DNA of 64,000 nt from Marinimicrococcus flavescens (GTDB lineage Bacteria; Pseudomonadota; Alphaproteobacteria; Geminicoccales; Geminicoccaceae): the NCBI GenBank assembly GCA_029211145.1, contig JARGEQ010000104.1, positions 1 to 64,000 on the forward strand, given 5' to 3'. Under the pieces are notes generated by a model, which searched no databases, was not told the DNA's origin, and saw only the letters and a list, made by a program, of their open reading frames with translations. A program made the translations under genes and the position numbers. Of the stretch, positions 27,356 to 36,527 are shown piece after piece. Position 1 is the first letter of the stretch. Every line of letters starts with the position of its first letter.

Positions 27356-28339
27356 ATGTTCTCGACACGAACCCTGGGCATCGCCGCCGGCATCGCCGGA
27401 TCGCTGCTGATCGCCGGCGCCGCCAGCGCGCAAGAGCAGCTCAAGTTCGCCCATGTCTACGAGTCCTCCGAGCCCTACCAGAAGTGGGCGCTGTGGGCTG
27501 CCGAGCAGATCGCGGAGCGCACCGACGGCCGCTACACGATGGAGGTCTACCCTGCCTCCTCGCTGGGCAAGGAGTCGGACATCAACCAGGGCCTGACCCT
27601 GGGCACCGTCGACATCATCTATACCGGCACCGCTTTCGCCGGGAACTATTACGGGCCTTTGGCCATCGGCGGCGCTCCCTACATCTTCAGCGGCTTCGAC
27701 CACTGGCAGAGCTACAAGGACAGCGAGCTCTTCGAGGAGCTCGCCGAAGGCTACAAGGAGAAGACCGGCAACAAGATCGTCGGGATGACCTATTACGGCG
27801 AGCGGCACGTGACCGCCAACAAGCCGATCCGTACGCCTGACGACATGAAGGGTCTGAAGATCCGCGTCCCCGACGCGCCCCTCTATCTGATGTTCCCCAA
27901 GGGCGTCGGCGCCAATGCCGCTCCGATCGCCTTCGCCGAGGTCTATCTGGCCTTGCAGACCGGCACGGTGGACGCCCAGGAGAACCCCCTGCCGACCATC
28001 CTGGCCAAGAAGTTCTACGAGGTTCAGGACACCATCAACCTGACCGGGCACATCACCGAGAGCCTGATCACGGTGATCGGCGCGCCGCTGTGGAACCGGC
28101 TCTCCGACGAGGACAAGACGATCTTCACGGAGATCTTCAAGGAGGCCGCTGCCGGGGCGACCGACGATGTCCGCGAGGCCGAGGACAGGCTGCGCACCGA
28201 GTTCGTGACGATGGGCGAGACGGTGATCACCGACGTCGACCGCGACGCGTTCCGTGCCGCCCTCCAGCCCTCGCTGACCGGCCCCTCGGCGACCTGGACC
28301 AAGGAGCAGTACGACCGCCTGCAGGCGCTGGCGGACTAG
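27356..28339 (+). CDS. TRAP transporter solute-binding protein (DctP family)
   Basis: 327 residues. Signal peptide about 1-25 (LLIAGAASA/QE), then LKFAHVYESSEPYQKWALW, GTVDIIYTG and KGLKIRVPDAPLY, whose Arg (about 169) normally salt-bridges the substrate carboxylate, and AFAEVYLALQTGTVDAQENP. This is a DctP/SiaP-type periplasmic receptor for an organic acid. ATG 27356 has AGGAGG eight bases upstream. First gene of a three-gene TRAP operon. Substrate unknown; the gcl genes upstream are divergent and do not prove a glyoxylate or glycerate link. Confidence 0.93.
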   Translation: MFSTRTLGIAAGIAGSLLIAGAASAQEQLKFAHVYESSEPYQKWALWAAEQIAERTDGRYTMEVYPASSLGKESDINQGLTLGTVDIIYTGTAFAGNYYGPLAIGGAPYIFSGFDHWQSYKDSELFEELAEGYKEKTGNKIVGMTYYGERHVTANKPIRTPDDMKGLKIRVPDAPLYLMFPKGVGANAAPIAFAEVYLALQTGTVDAQENPLPTILAKKFYEVQDTINLTGHITESLITVIGAPLWNRLSDEDKTIFTEIFKEAAAGATDDVREAEDRLRTEFVTMGETVITDVDRDAFRAALQPSLTGPSATWTKEQYDRLQALAD

Positions 28340-28375
28340 GCCTCAGGCAACAAGGCGGGGCAACGGAGGGTGAAG

Positions 28376-28957
28376 ATGGCGGAACACGGCAGGCCCGTGG
28401 CCGAGAACGGCGCTCGAGAGCACCACGCGCCGGAGTTCGACGAGGAGCAGACCGACTTTCGGATGTCGGAGCTGGGAATCGAGGACGGCGTGACGTTCGT
28501 GCTGTTCTGGATTCTCGCGACAGTGGTGTTCGTCCAGTTCTTCACCCGCTATGTCCTCAACGACTCGCTTGCCTGGACCGAGGAGGTCGCGCGCTATCTC
28601 CTGATAGCCGTGACCTTCCTCGGCGCCACCATTGCGGTGAAGAAGAATACCCACATTCATGTGGAATTTTTCTACCGTTATCTGAAAGGACGCGCGAGCA
28701 GGACGCTGGCGACAGCCGTCGACGTCGTCCGCCTGCTCTTGCTGGGTTACTTCATCTATCTTTCCTGGAAGATCCTGAACTTGATGGGCAACCAGCGCAT
28801 GGCGTCGATCGACCTGCCGATCGGCCTGCTCTACTGGGTCGTGCTGGCCGGCTTTGCCATCATGTTCCTGCGCGCCATCCAGGTCACCTGGCGTCACTGG
28901 CGCCAGGGCTATAGCGATCTCGAGAAGACCGACGACGCGCCGAGGCCGACCACATGA
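28376..28957 (+). CDS. TRAP transporter small permease (DctQ family)
   Basis: 193 residues with four membrane segments (about 38-58, 72-92, 115-137, 150-170) and the family signature FFTRYVLNDSLAWTEEVARY. An unusually long soluble N-terminus (about 35 residues, charged) precedes the first segment. ATG 28376 is six bases after GGAGG; a GTG two codons earlier is weaker. It bridges receptor and DctM in the inner membrane. The stop overlaps the start of the dctM-type gene. Confidence 0.9.
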   Translation: MAEHGRPVAENGAREHHAPEFDEEQTDFRMSELGIEDGVTFVLFWILATVVFVQFFTRYVLNDSLAWTEEVARYLLIAVTFLGATIAVKKNTHIHVEFFYRYLKGRASRTLATAVDVVRLLLLGYFIYLSWKILNLMGNQRMASIDLPIGLLYWVVLAGFAIMFLRAIQVTWRHWRQGYSDLEKTDDAPRPTT

Positions 28958-30234
28958 TGCTCTGGACTCTCTTCATCGCCCTTTTGGTGATGATCGTGAT
29001 GGGCCTGCCGGTGGCGCTGGCCCTGGCGGGCTCCTCGCTGCTGGCGATCCTCGTGGCCGGCACGGTGCCGGATCTCGTGGTCCTGCACCGCATGGTGGGC
29101 GGCGTCGACAGCTTCCCGCTGCTGGCCATCCCGTTCTTCATCCTCGCCGGCAACCTGATGAACGAGGCCGGCATCACCAACCGCATCTTCGCCTTCGCCA
29201 TGGCGCTGGTCGGCTGGATGCGCGGCGGGCTCGGCCACGTCAATGTCGGCGCCTCGGTGATCTTCGCCGGCATGTCCGGGGCGGCCGTGGCCGACGCCGG
29301 CGGGCTCGGGACCATCGAGATCAAGGCGATGCGCGACGCCGGCTACGACGACGATTTCGCCGTGGCGGTCACCGCCGCCTCCTCGACCATCGGCCCGATC
29401 ATCCCGCCGAGCCTGCCCATGGTCATCTACGGGGTGCTCGCCAACGCCTCCATCGGCCAGCTCTTCGCCGCGGGGTTCGTCCCCGGCCTGCTGATGGCGC
29501 TGGCGCTGATGGGGATGGTCGGCTGGTACGCGCGCCGCCGCAACTATCCGCGCGACGCGCGCTTCTCCGTCCCGCTGCTCGGCAAGACCTTCAAGCGCGC
29601 CTTCCTCTCGCTGATGACCCCCACCATCATCGTGGGCGGCATCCTCACCGGCGTGTTCACCCCCACCGAGGCGGCGATCGCGGCGGTCGGCTACGCCCTC
29701 GTGCTGGGCCTCCTCGTCTACCGCACCCTGACCTGGCGCCACTTCATGCGGGTCAGCATGGACACCATCGAGACCACCGCGATCATCCTGCTGATCGTCG
29801 CCGGCGCCTCGATCTTCGCCTGGATCCTCACCAGCGCCCGGATGCCCGAGCATCTTTCCGCGGCCATCCTGTCGCTGACCGAGAACAAGATCCTGATCCT
29901 GCTCCTCATCAACCTGATCCTGTTCGCGGTCGGCTGCTTCATGGAGACGATCGCGGCGATCACCATCCTGGTGCCGGTCCTGCTGCCGATCGCCATCAAG
30001 GTCGGCGTCGATCCCGTGCATTTCGGCGTCATCATGGTGCTCAACCTGATGATCGGCCTGCTCACCCCGCCGGTCGGCATGGTGCTCTACGTGCTCTCAC
30101 GGGTCTCCGGCCTGCCGTTCGAGCGCTGCGCCTCGGCCACCATGCCGTTCCTGGTGCCGCTGGTGCTCGTCCTGCTGGTGGTGACCTTCGTCCCCGCTTT
30201 CTCGATGTGGCTGCCGACGCTGGTCTATCGCTGA
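28954..30234 (+). CDS. TRAP transporter large permease (DctM family)
   Basis: 426 residues with about twelve membrane segments. Signatures: AGNLMNEAGITNRIF (about 64-78), GMSGAAVADAGGLGTIEIKA (about 106-125), ASSTIGPIIPPSLPMVIYG and FTPTEAAIAAVGYAL. This is the sodium-coupled elevator subunit that completes the TRAP importer. It begins at ATG 28954 overlapping the dctQ-type stop by four bases. Confidence 0.94.
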   Translation: MMLWTLFIALLVMIVMGLPVALALAGSSLLAILVAGTVPDLVVLHRMVGGVDSFPLLAIPFFILAGNLMNEAGITNRIFAFAMALVGWMRGGLGHVNVGASVIFAGMSGAAVADAGGLGTIEIKAMRDAGYDDDFAVAVTAASSTIGPIIPPSLPMVIYGVLANASIGQLFAAGFVPGLLMALALMGMVGWYARRRNYPRDARFSVPLLGKTFKRAFLSLMTPTIIVGGILTGVFTPTEAAIAAVGYALVLGLLVYRTLTWRHFMRVSMDTIETTAIILLIVAGASIFAWILTSARMPEHLSAAILSLTENKILILLLINLILFAVGCFMETIAAITILVPVLLPIAIKVGVDPVHFGVIMVLNLMIGLLTPPVGMVLYVLSRVSGLPFERCASATMPFLVPLVLVLLVVTFVPAFSMWLPTLVYR

Positions 30235-30240
30235 CCACGC

Positions 30241-30274
30241 GGCGGGGCGGACGGGCCTTGCCCGCCGCCCCGCC
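30241..30274. terminator. Strong bidirectional hairpin after the TRAP operon
   Basis: GGCGGGGCGG (30241-30250) pairs perfectly with CCGCCCCGCC (30265-30274), with an inner GGGC/GCCC stem. It fills the entire space between the convergent dctM-type and EAL genes and abuts the EAL stop codon. Confidence 0.65.
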
Positions 30275-31843
30275 TCAAGCGGCGTTGCCGCGCGGCGCCA
30301 CCAGCAGGGCGCGCAGATCGGCCGCCGCCATCGGTCGCCCGTAGAAAAAGCCCTGCGCCTCCTCGAAGCCCATGAGCCCGAGCAGCGCCGCCTGCTCTTC
30401 GCGCTCCACGCCCTCGGCGCACAAGCGCGCATCGAGCTCGCGCGCCAGTCTCGCCACCGCCTCCACCACCGTGCGCGACTGCGGCTGCTCGAGGATCTGC
30501 TCGGTGAACGAGCGGTCGAGCTTGATCTTGTCGAAGGGGAAGCGGTGCAGGTGGCTCAGGCTCGAATAGCCGGTCCCGAAATCGTCGATGGCGATACCTA
30601 TCCCCAGCTTGCGAAGCTGCGCCATCATCGCGGCAGCCCCGACCGGGTCGTCGAGCAGCGCGCTCTCGGTGATCTCCAGCTCGAGACAGCGCGCCGGCAG
30701 GCCAGTGGCGGCCAGCGTCCGGCGTATCTCGGCCACCAGATCGCGCTCGCGGAACTGCAGCGGCGAGACGTTGACCGCAAGCTTGAGCCCGCCCCAGCCG
30801 GCCGCCTCCGCCGCCGCCCGGCGCAGCACCATGCGGCCGATCTCGGGCATCAGCCCCGCGTTCTCGGCCACAGGGACGAAGAGGCTGGGCGGAATGCTGC
30901 CACGGGTCGGGTGCAACCAGCGCAGCAGCGCCTCGGCACCCAGGAGCCGGCCGCTGCCGAGCTCCACCTGCGGCTGGTAGAACAGCTCCAGCTCGCCGCG
31001 TTGCAGTGCCTCCCGCAGCTCCGTCTCGATCCAGCCCGCGCGACTGGGGAGCAGCCTCCTCTTGCGGCCCCCGCGCAGCGCTCTCCAGGCCAGCACGCCT
31101 GCAGCCCCTGTCAGCAGGAGGCCAGGCGGAGCCCACGCCGGCAGGAGCGGCGCCGTCGCGGCGGCAGCCTCGTCCCAGGCAAGGACCCCCAAAGGAGTTC
31201 CGAGGCGACTGTGCAGCTCCATGGCCGCAGCGCCCACGGGCGCCTCCGGCGCGAACCGCAGGCCCGGCAGGCCCAGATGGCGCTCCAGCTCGCCGAGAAT
31301 GAACGGGTCCAGCTGCTCGCCCACCACCCGACGCTGCCCGTCACTGTGCGCCGGCTCCGGTGCGACGGCGACGAGGGCAGGACCCGACGCGGTGAGCACG
31401 AAGCCGGAGGCCACTGCGTGGGCGGAGGCGAGCGGCGCTGCCAGAAGATCGTCGAGCCCCTTCCCCAGCAGCCCCGAAGCGGTCACCGCCAGCGCCCTGC
31501 CGCCGAGCGCGCCGTGGAGGGTGGTGCCGTCGCCGGCCAGCACGAAGGCGAAGTCGATATCCGGCTGCCGGAGCTCCTCCGGAAGATGGGCTATCGGCGC
31601 CGGCTCGTCTGTCGCCAGCGGCCGCTCGGGCTGCCGCTGGCGAAGATTGCGTTTGAGCGCCACGCGCAGACCCGCGAGGGATCCTGCCAGCCGGTCCCTT
31701 CCTGACTCTGCATCCAAGGGCTCGCTTTCCTGCACACCCTCCCGGTCGGGGCCAGGCCCGGCAGTCGCAGGAACCGCCATGCTCACGGCCAGCAGCACGA
31801 GCGCGGCGACCGCCCGGGCCATGGGTCGGTAAGAAACGGGCAT
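30275..31843 (-). CDS. Membrane EAL-domain c-di-GMP phosphodiesterase (paralogue 2)
   Basis: 522 residues. N-terminal membrane segment (about 10-28), a periplasmic sensor region (about 30-245), a second membrane helix (about 250-270) and a C-terminal EAL domain (about 285-520). The catalytic set is complete: GAEALLRW, NVSPLQF, ELEITESALLDD, DDFGTGYSSL, KIKLDRSF and CAEGVERE. It should hydrolyse c-di-GMP in response to a periplasmic cue. It is followed upstream by a second gene of the same design (31979-33550) with long identical stretches, a tandem duplication. Start chosen at ATG 31843 in front of the first membrane helix; no strong ribosome site is visible. Confidence 0.88.
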   Translation of the reverse strand: MPVSYRPMARAVAALVLLAVSMAVPATAGPGPDREGVQESEPLDAESGRDRLAGSLAGLRVALKRNLRQRQPERPLATDEPAPIAHLPEELRQPDIDFAFVLAGDGTTLHGALGGRALAVTASGLLGKGLDDLLAAPLASAHAVASGFVLTASGPALVAVAPEPAHSDGQRRVVGEQLDPFILGELERHLGLPGLRFAPEAPVGAAAMELHSRLGTPLGVLAWDEAAAATAPLLPAWAPPGLLLTGAAGVLAWRALRGGRKRRLLPSRAGWIETELREALQRGELELFYQPQVELGSGRLLGAEALLRWLHPTRGSIPPSLFVPVAENAGLMPEIGRMVLRRAAAEAAGWGGLKLAVNVSPLQFRERDLVAEIRRTLAATGLPARCLELEITESALLDDPVGAAAMMAQLRKLGIGIAIDDFGTGYSSLSHLHRFPFDKIKLDRSFTEQILEQPQSRTVVEAVARLARELDARLCAEGVEREEQAALLGLMGFEEAQGFFYGRPMAAADLRALLVAPRGNAA

Positions 31844-31885
31844 AGCTGACTGATTGCTCACGCGATGGGCGAATATCGTAGAGTG

Positions 31886-31903
31886 TTGCGCTAGCAAAGC
31901 GCT
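31886..31903 (-). promoter_or_regulatory. Direct repeat GCGCTAG, 11-bp phasing, upstream of EAL paralogue 2
   Basis: Two copies of GCGCTAG at 31886-31892 and 31897-31903 start 11 bases apart, one helical turn. They lie just upstream of an AT-richer segment (ACGATATT on the minus strand) that could be a -10 region. Candidate activator or repressor site; not seen in front of paralogue 1. Confidence 0.35.
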
Positions 31904-31978
31904 AGTTTCGTCAGCGAGCGCCATGCTCCTGGCGGCGGTTTGCCGCGGCCCTGCCTCCGCCTCGGGGCACCGCTTCGC

Positions 31979-33550
31979 TCAGATCGCCGCCGACCACGCG
32001 GCCGGCGGCGCGGCGCGCAGCGCCCTCAGCTCCTCCGCGGGCATCGGGCGGGCGAAGAGAAAGCCCTGGGCCTCGTCGAAGCCGAGTGTGGCCAGCAGTG
32101 CCGCCTGCTCCTTGCGCTCGATCCCCTCGGCGCACAAGGAGGCGTCCAGGTCCCGCGCCAGACGCACGACGGCCTCGACCACGGCGCGGCTTGCGGCGTG
32201 CTCGAGAAGCTGCTCGGTAAAGGAGCGGTCGATCTTGATCTTGTCGAACGGAAAGCGGTGCAGGTAGCTCAGGCTCGAGTAGCCGGTGCCGAAATCGTCG
32301 ATGGCGATTCGCACCCCGAGCTGCTGGAGCCGCCGCATCTTGGCGAACGCCGCGGCCGGATCGTCGAGCAGCGCGCTCTCGGTGATTTCCAGCTCCAAAA
32401 GGCTGGCCGCGAGCCCGGCCGCCGCGAGCGCCTCGCGGACCTGGGCCACCAGACCCGGCCGGCGGAACTGCAGCGGCGAGACGTTGACCGCCACCTTGAG
32501 CCCGCCCCAGCGGGCAGCCTCCGCGGTGGCCCGGCGCAGCACCATGCCGCCCAGCTCGGGCATCAGCCCGGCCTTCTCGGCCACTGGAATGAAGAGGCTC
32601 GGGGGGATCGTGCCGCGCGTCGGGTGCGACCAGCGAAGAAGTGCCTCGGCGCCGCTCATCACGCCGCGCCGCATGTCGATCTGCGGCTGGTAGTGAAGAT
32701 CGAGGGCGCCGGCGCGAAGCGCCTGGCGCAGCTCCTTCTCGATCCACGCATTCCCCCGCAGCTCGGCCCGCGCCTTGCGAACGACAACCGGCCCCGACAC
32801 CGCGAGGGCGAGGGTCAGAACGGCGAGAACGAACAGCAGCCCCCACGACCCGGCACCGCCGGCGAGCCCCTCCTGCGGGCCCGCTCCGTCCCAGACCAGC
32901 GAGCCGAGGAGCGCGCCGTCCCTCGTCCGCAAGGCGAAGCTCCGGGGCGGACCCGCCGTCCCCTGCTCGAAGCGGAGGCCGGGAAGCGTGAGAAGCTCGG
33001 CGATCCCGCCCAGCAGGTCGGGATCGAGCAGCTCGCCGACCACCAGCAGCGCGCGCCCGCCACGGTGGGTCGTGGGAGTCACCGCGGCAAGCGCAAGTCC
33101 CGATCGCGTGAGCACGAACCCCGAGGCGACCGAGGGGGCGGCTGGCTCGACCGCGGCAAGCAGCGCGTCGAGATCATCGCCGATCAGCGTGTGGGCCGTG
33201 GCCGTGGTCGGCCGCCCGTCGATCATCCCGTGCACGGTGAGGCCAACCTCGCCCACCAGGAACGCGAAGTCGATGTCGAGCTGCCAGAGGGATTCGGGCA
33301 GGTGGGACAATGGTGCGGCGGGCCTGCCCGTCAGCACATGGCCGACCTCGAGCTGGACGATCTGCCGCTTGAGCGCCACGCGAAGGCCGGCCAGCGAGCC
33401 GGCCAGCCACGCCCGCTGCGCCTGTAGCCCCTCCTGTTCCGTGACCGCAGAAGTCCGCTCCCACGGCGCCAGCAGCAGCACTGCCGTAGAGATGGCCACC
33501 ACAGCGAGAGCGACACGCGCTCTCGCTGGAAAGCGTATTATAGGTTGCAT
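31979..33550 (-). CDS. Membrane EAL-domain c-di-GMP phosphodiesterase (paralogue 1)
   Basis: 523 residues, same layout as its neighbour: membrane helix about 10-29, sensor about 35-255, helix about 258-278, EAL domain about 290-520. All metal and catalytic residues are present (GAEALLRW, NVSPLQF, LEITESALLDD, DDFGTGYSSL, KIKIDRSF, CAEGIERK). The sensor halves share the motifs RVALKR, HLPE and LDIDFAF but differ more than the EAL halves, suggesting divergence of signal with conserved output. It has its own promoter candidate (33585-33613). The product acts at the inner membrane. Confidence 0.9.
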   Translation of the reverse strand: MQPIIRFPARARVALAVVAISTAVLLLAPWERTSAVTEQEGLQAQRAWLAGSLAGLRVALKRQIVQLEVGHVLTGRPAAPLSHLPESLWQLDIDFAFLVGEVGLTVHGMIDGRPTTATAHTLIGDDLDALLAAVEPAAPSVASGFVLTRSGLALAAVTPTTHRGGRALLVVGELLDPDLLGGIAELLTLPGLRFEQGTAGPPRSFALRTRDGALLGSLVWDGAGPQEGLAGGAGSWGLLFVLAVLTLALAVSGPVVVRKARAELRGNAWIEKELRQALRAGALDLHYQPQIDMRRGVMSGAEALLRWSHPTRGTIPPSLFIPVAEKAGLMPELGGMVLRRATAEAARWGGLKVAVNVSPLQFRRPGLVAQVREALAAAGLAASLLELEITESALLDDPAAAFAKMRRLQQLGVRIAIDDFGTGYSSLSYLHRFPFDKIKIDRSFTEQLLEHAASRAVVEAVVRLARDLDASLCAEGIERKEQAALLATLGFDEAQGFLFARPMPAEELRALRAAPPAAWSAAI

Positions 33551-33559
33551 GAAAATATC

Positions 33560-33613
33560 GATTGGTCGGCTGAGGGATGGCCAATCTATAGGACGACGAA
33601 CCTCTCGCTGCCA
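33560..33613 (-). promoter_or_regulatory. Promoter and inverted repeat of EAL paralogue 1
   Basis: Minus strand: -35 TGGCAG (33613-33608), 17-base spacer, -10 TATAGA (33590-33585). Directly downstream is an inverted repeat GATTGG (33560-33565) / CCAATC (33581-33586) with a 15-base gap that touches the -10 box, a fitting place for a repressor. Confidence 0.45.
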
Positions 33614-33659
33614 GCATCAAAACGATGCCCGACGACACAAGTCTGTGTTCACTGCCCCG

Positions 33660-36020
33660 TCAATTGTCCGGCAGCGCATAGGCGATGATCGCGTCGCCGG
33701 CTTTGGTGCCCAGCGAGCCATGCCCGCCCGCCACCACGAGGACATACTGCCGCCCGTCGGCACCCGTGTAGCTCATCGGCGTCGCCTGGCCGCCGGCCGG
33801 CAGACGGTCCTCCCATAGCTGCTCGCCGGTGGTCACGTCATAGGCGCGCACGTAATAATCGAGGGTGCCGGAGAGGAAGGCCACGCCGCCCGCGGTCATC
33901 AACGGCCCGCCCAGATCCGGCACGCCCATCTTGAAGGGCAGCGGCACCGGCGCCCGGTCGCGCACCGTGCCGTTCCGGTGCATCCATGCGATCTGGCCGG
34001 TCTCCAGGTCGGCGCCGGCCACATAGCCCCAGGGCGGCGCCTGGCAGGGCAGGCCCAGAGGCGAGGTGAACGGGTAGAGCTCGACGGCGAAGGGCGCGCC
34101 GAGATTCTCGTTGAGCGGCACGTCCGACTCCTCCGTGACGAGCCTTTCCTCGGCATCCTGGCGCGGTATCAGCCGCGAGACGAACGCCAGATAGGCCGGC
34201 GTCGCGAACAGGGCACGGCGCGTCGGGTCGACCGCCACGCCACCCCAGTTGAAGACGCCGAAATTGCCCGGATAGACCAGCGTGCCCCGGGTGGAGGGCG
34301 GCGTGTAGCGGCCCTCGTAGCGCAGCCCGCGAAAGGCGATGCGGCACCAGAGCTGGTCGAACGGCGTCGCCCCCCACATGTCGCTCTCTTCCAGCGGCGG
34401 CGGGTCGAAGGAGAGCGCCGAGACCGGCTGGCTCGGCGCGGTGCGGTCGCCCTCGGCGGCACCCTGCGGCACTGCGCGCTCCTCGACCGGCAGCACCGGC
34501 TCGCCGGTGCGCCGGTCGAGGACATAGATCTCGCCCTGCTTGGTGGGCTGCACCAGCGCCGGCACCGTCTGCCCGTCGATCTCGAGATCGATCAGCGTCG
34601 GCTGGGAGGGCACGTCATAGTCCCAAAGGTCGTGATGCACGGTCTGGAACGCCCAGCGCAGCTGCCCGGTCGCGAGGTCGAGCGCGATCACCGAGGAGGA
34701 GAAGCGCTCCACCGCGGGATCGCGGTTGCCGCCCCACTGGTCCGGCGGCGCGTTGCCGAGCGGCACGTAGACCATCCCCAGGGCCTCGTCGGCGCTCATG
34801 ATCGACCAGCTGTTGGGCGAGTTCGGCGTCCATGTCCGGCCCGGCGGCAGCGGCACGGTGAGATCCGGGTTGCCGGGGTCGAAGGCCCACACCAGCTCGC
34901 CGCTGTCGACGTCGTAGGCCCGGATCACGCCCGAGGGCTCGGTGGTCGAGACATTGTCGTTGACCGCGCCGCCGATCACGATCAGCCCGCCGGCCACCAC
35001 CGGCGGCGAGGTCGAGTAGTAGAAGCCGGACTGGGTGAAGGGCATGTTCTCCCAAAGACCGATCTGGCCGTCCTGCCCGAAGGACCGGCAGACCTCGCCG
35101 GTCTCCGCGTCGAGCGCGATGAGGCGCGCGTCCGGGGTGGGCAGGAAGAGGCGGCGGGCGCAGGTGGCGTCCGGTGCCGCCTCCTCGGCCGCGTGCCAGG
35201 AGACGCCGCGGCAGGTCTGGTGCTGGAGCGCCAGCTCGTCCGTCACCTTCGGGTCGAACCGCCAGCGCTCCTCGCCGCTATCGGCGTCCAGCGCGATCAC
35301 CCAGGCGTGCGGCGTGCACAGATAGAGCGTGTCGTCGATCTTGAGCGGCGTCACCTCGTAGGTGGTCTCGACCGGATCGCCGGGGCCGCGAACGTCGCCG
35401 GTGTTGAAAGTCCAGGCGACCTCCAGCCGGGCCACGTTGCCCGGCGTGATCCGCTCGAGGGGCGAGAAGCGCTGGCCTTCATGGGTGCGCCCGTAGGCGT
35501 GCCATTCGCCGGCCGGCACGCCGTCATCGGCCGCCACCTCCGCCCGGGGGCCGGGCAGCGTGCCGGCACGATCATGCGGATCCGCGAAGAAGGAGACGCC
35601 GCCCACGGCCAGGGCGAGCAGCAGCGAGAGGCTGAGCGGGAGCCCCGCCCCGCGCAGGACGCCCGGCGGCCGCTCGCCGGGCGCGCCGGCGAGCCCGCCG
35701 GTGATCCAGGGCATCACCAGCCAGAGTCCGATCAGGAAAACGAGCCAGCCGCGCGGCGCCAGCTGCCACCAGTCGAGGCCCGCCTCCCACACGGCCCAGC
35801 CGAGCGAGCCCAGCACCACCGCCGCCCACACCCATAAAGCCAGCGGCCGGCGCGCGATCAGCAGGGCGCCGGTGAGCAGGAAGCCCGCGCCGGCGAGAAG
35901 ATAGTACCAGGACCCGCCCATGCCGATCAGCCAGACGCCGCCGGCGCCGAGCGCCAGGCCGAGAATGGCCACGAGGAGCCCGGTGATCCAGAGAACCGGC
36001 GAGGGACGGGGCATGCTCAT
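33660..36020 (-). CDS. gcd: Membrane-bound PQQ-dependent glucose dehydrogenase
   Basis: 786 residues, the length of E. coli Gcd. Five membrane helices in the first 150 residues, then an eight-bladed quinoprotein propeller: YGRTHEGQRFSPLERITPGN (about 178-197), W-motif repeats such as ALDADSGEERWRFDP and ALDLATGQLRWAFQ, and the end region YVAGADLETGQIAWMHRNGT and YVLVVAGGHGSLG. It oxidises glucose or other aldoses to lactones in the periplasm and feeds ubiquinone. Needs PQQ, whose synthesis genes are not in the window. ATG 36020 is preceded by GGAGCG; the next ATG (36014) is an alternative. Confidence 0.92.
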   Translation of the reverse strand: MSMPRPSPVLWITGLLVAILGLALGAGGVWLIGMGGSWYYLLAGAGFLLTGALLIARRPLALWVWAAVVLGSLGWAVWEAGLDWWQLAPRGWLVFLIGLWLVMPWITGGLAGAPGERPPGVLRGAGLPLSLSLLLALAVGGVSFFADPHDRAGTLPGPRAEVAADDGVPAGEWHAYGRTHEGQRFSPLERITPGNVARLEVAWTFNTGDVRGPGDPVETTYEVTPLKIDDTLYLCTPHAWVIALDADSGEERWRFDPKVTDELALQHQTCRGVSWHAAEEAAPDATCARRLFLPTPDARLIALDAETGEVCRSFGQDGQIGLWENMPFTQSGFYYSTSPPVVAGGLIVIGGAVNDNVSTTEPSGVIRAYDVDSGELVWAFDPGNPDLTVPLPPGRTWTPNSPNSWSIMSADEALGMVYVPLGNAPPDQWGGNRDPAVERFSSSVIALDLATGQLRWAFQTVHHDLWDYDVPSQPTLIDLEIDGQTVPALVQPTKQGEIYVLDRRTGEPVLPVEERAVPQGAAEGDRTAPSQPVSALSFDPPPLEESDMWGATPFDQLWCRIAFRGLRYEGRYTPPSTRGTLVYPGNFGVFNWGGVAVDPTRRALFATPAYLAFVSRLIPRQDAEERLVTEESDVPLNENLGAPFAVELYPFTSPLGLPCQAPPWGYVAGADLETGQIAWMHRNGTVRDRAPVPLPFKMGVPDLGGPLMTAGGVAFLSGTLDYYVRAYDVTTGEQLWEDRLPAGGQATPMSYTGADGRQYVLVVAGGHGSLGTKAGDAIIAYALPDN

Positions 36021-36131
36021 GGAGGCGCTCCAGCACGAGGCGACACACACCATGAACACCCGGTTGCACCGATGGTTCACCGCGCTATCGACGCGCCGGG
36101 CGCCTTCTGCCCTCGCCCGTCCGCCGGAACG

Positions 36132-36344
36132 TCAGTCCTCGACGCGGAAGCCCACCTTGAGGACGACCTGGTAGTGGCCGACCTTGCCGTCCTGGACATG
36201 CCCGCGGATCTCGCTCACCTCGAACCATTCGATGTGCCGCAGGGTCTTTGCGGCGCGGGCGATCGCCCCTTCGATGGCATCGCTGATCGAGGTCGTGGAG
36301 CTGCCGACCAGCTCGGTCTTGCGATAGACATGGTCGCTCTGCAC
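36132..36344 (-). CDS. Dodecin family flavin-binding protein
   Basis: 70 residues, complete dodecin: VYRKTELVGSSTTSISDAI at the start, AAKTLRHIEWFEVSEIRG in the middle (the stacking Trp of the flavin site is in EWFEV) and HYQVVLKVGFRVED at the end. Dodecins form 12-mers storing flavin or CoA. The start is GTG 36344 with GGGGAG at normal distance. The reading frame is open far upstream but nothing there is protein-like. Stands alone between gcd and the TetR-like gene. Confidence 0.93.
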   Translation of the reverse strand: MQSDHVYRKTELVGSSTTSISDAIEGAIARAAKTLRHIEWFEVSEIRGHVQDGKVGHYQVVLKVGFRVED

Positions 36345-36527
36345 GCCCGCTCTCCCCTGCCTGTTGCGCGACATTGGCGGCGGCGCAAGGCTCGCCCGTG
36401 CGCCCGCCACGGCAACCGAGGATAGCATGGATCGCCACGCCCGCGGACACCACGGGCGACGGCGAGGCGCATGGGCGGCGGGAATCGTGTAGGATCGGCC
36501 CAGGACGCGTCTTTGCGGGAGATGGCG

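Noticed and set aside
27356..30234. Assigning the TRAP system to glyoxylate or glycerate
   Set aside because: The adjacent gcl genes are divergent and 510 bases away; binding-protein sequence alone does not give the substrate.
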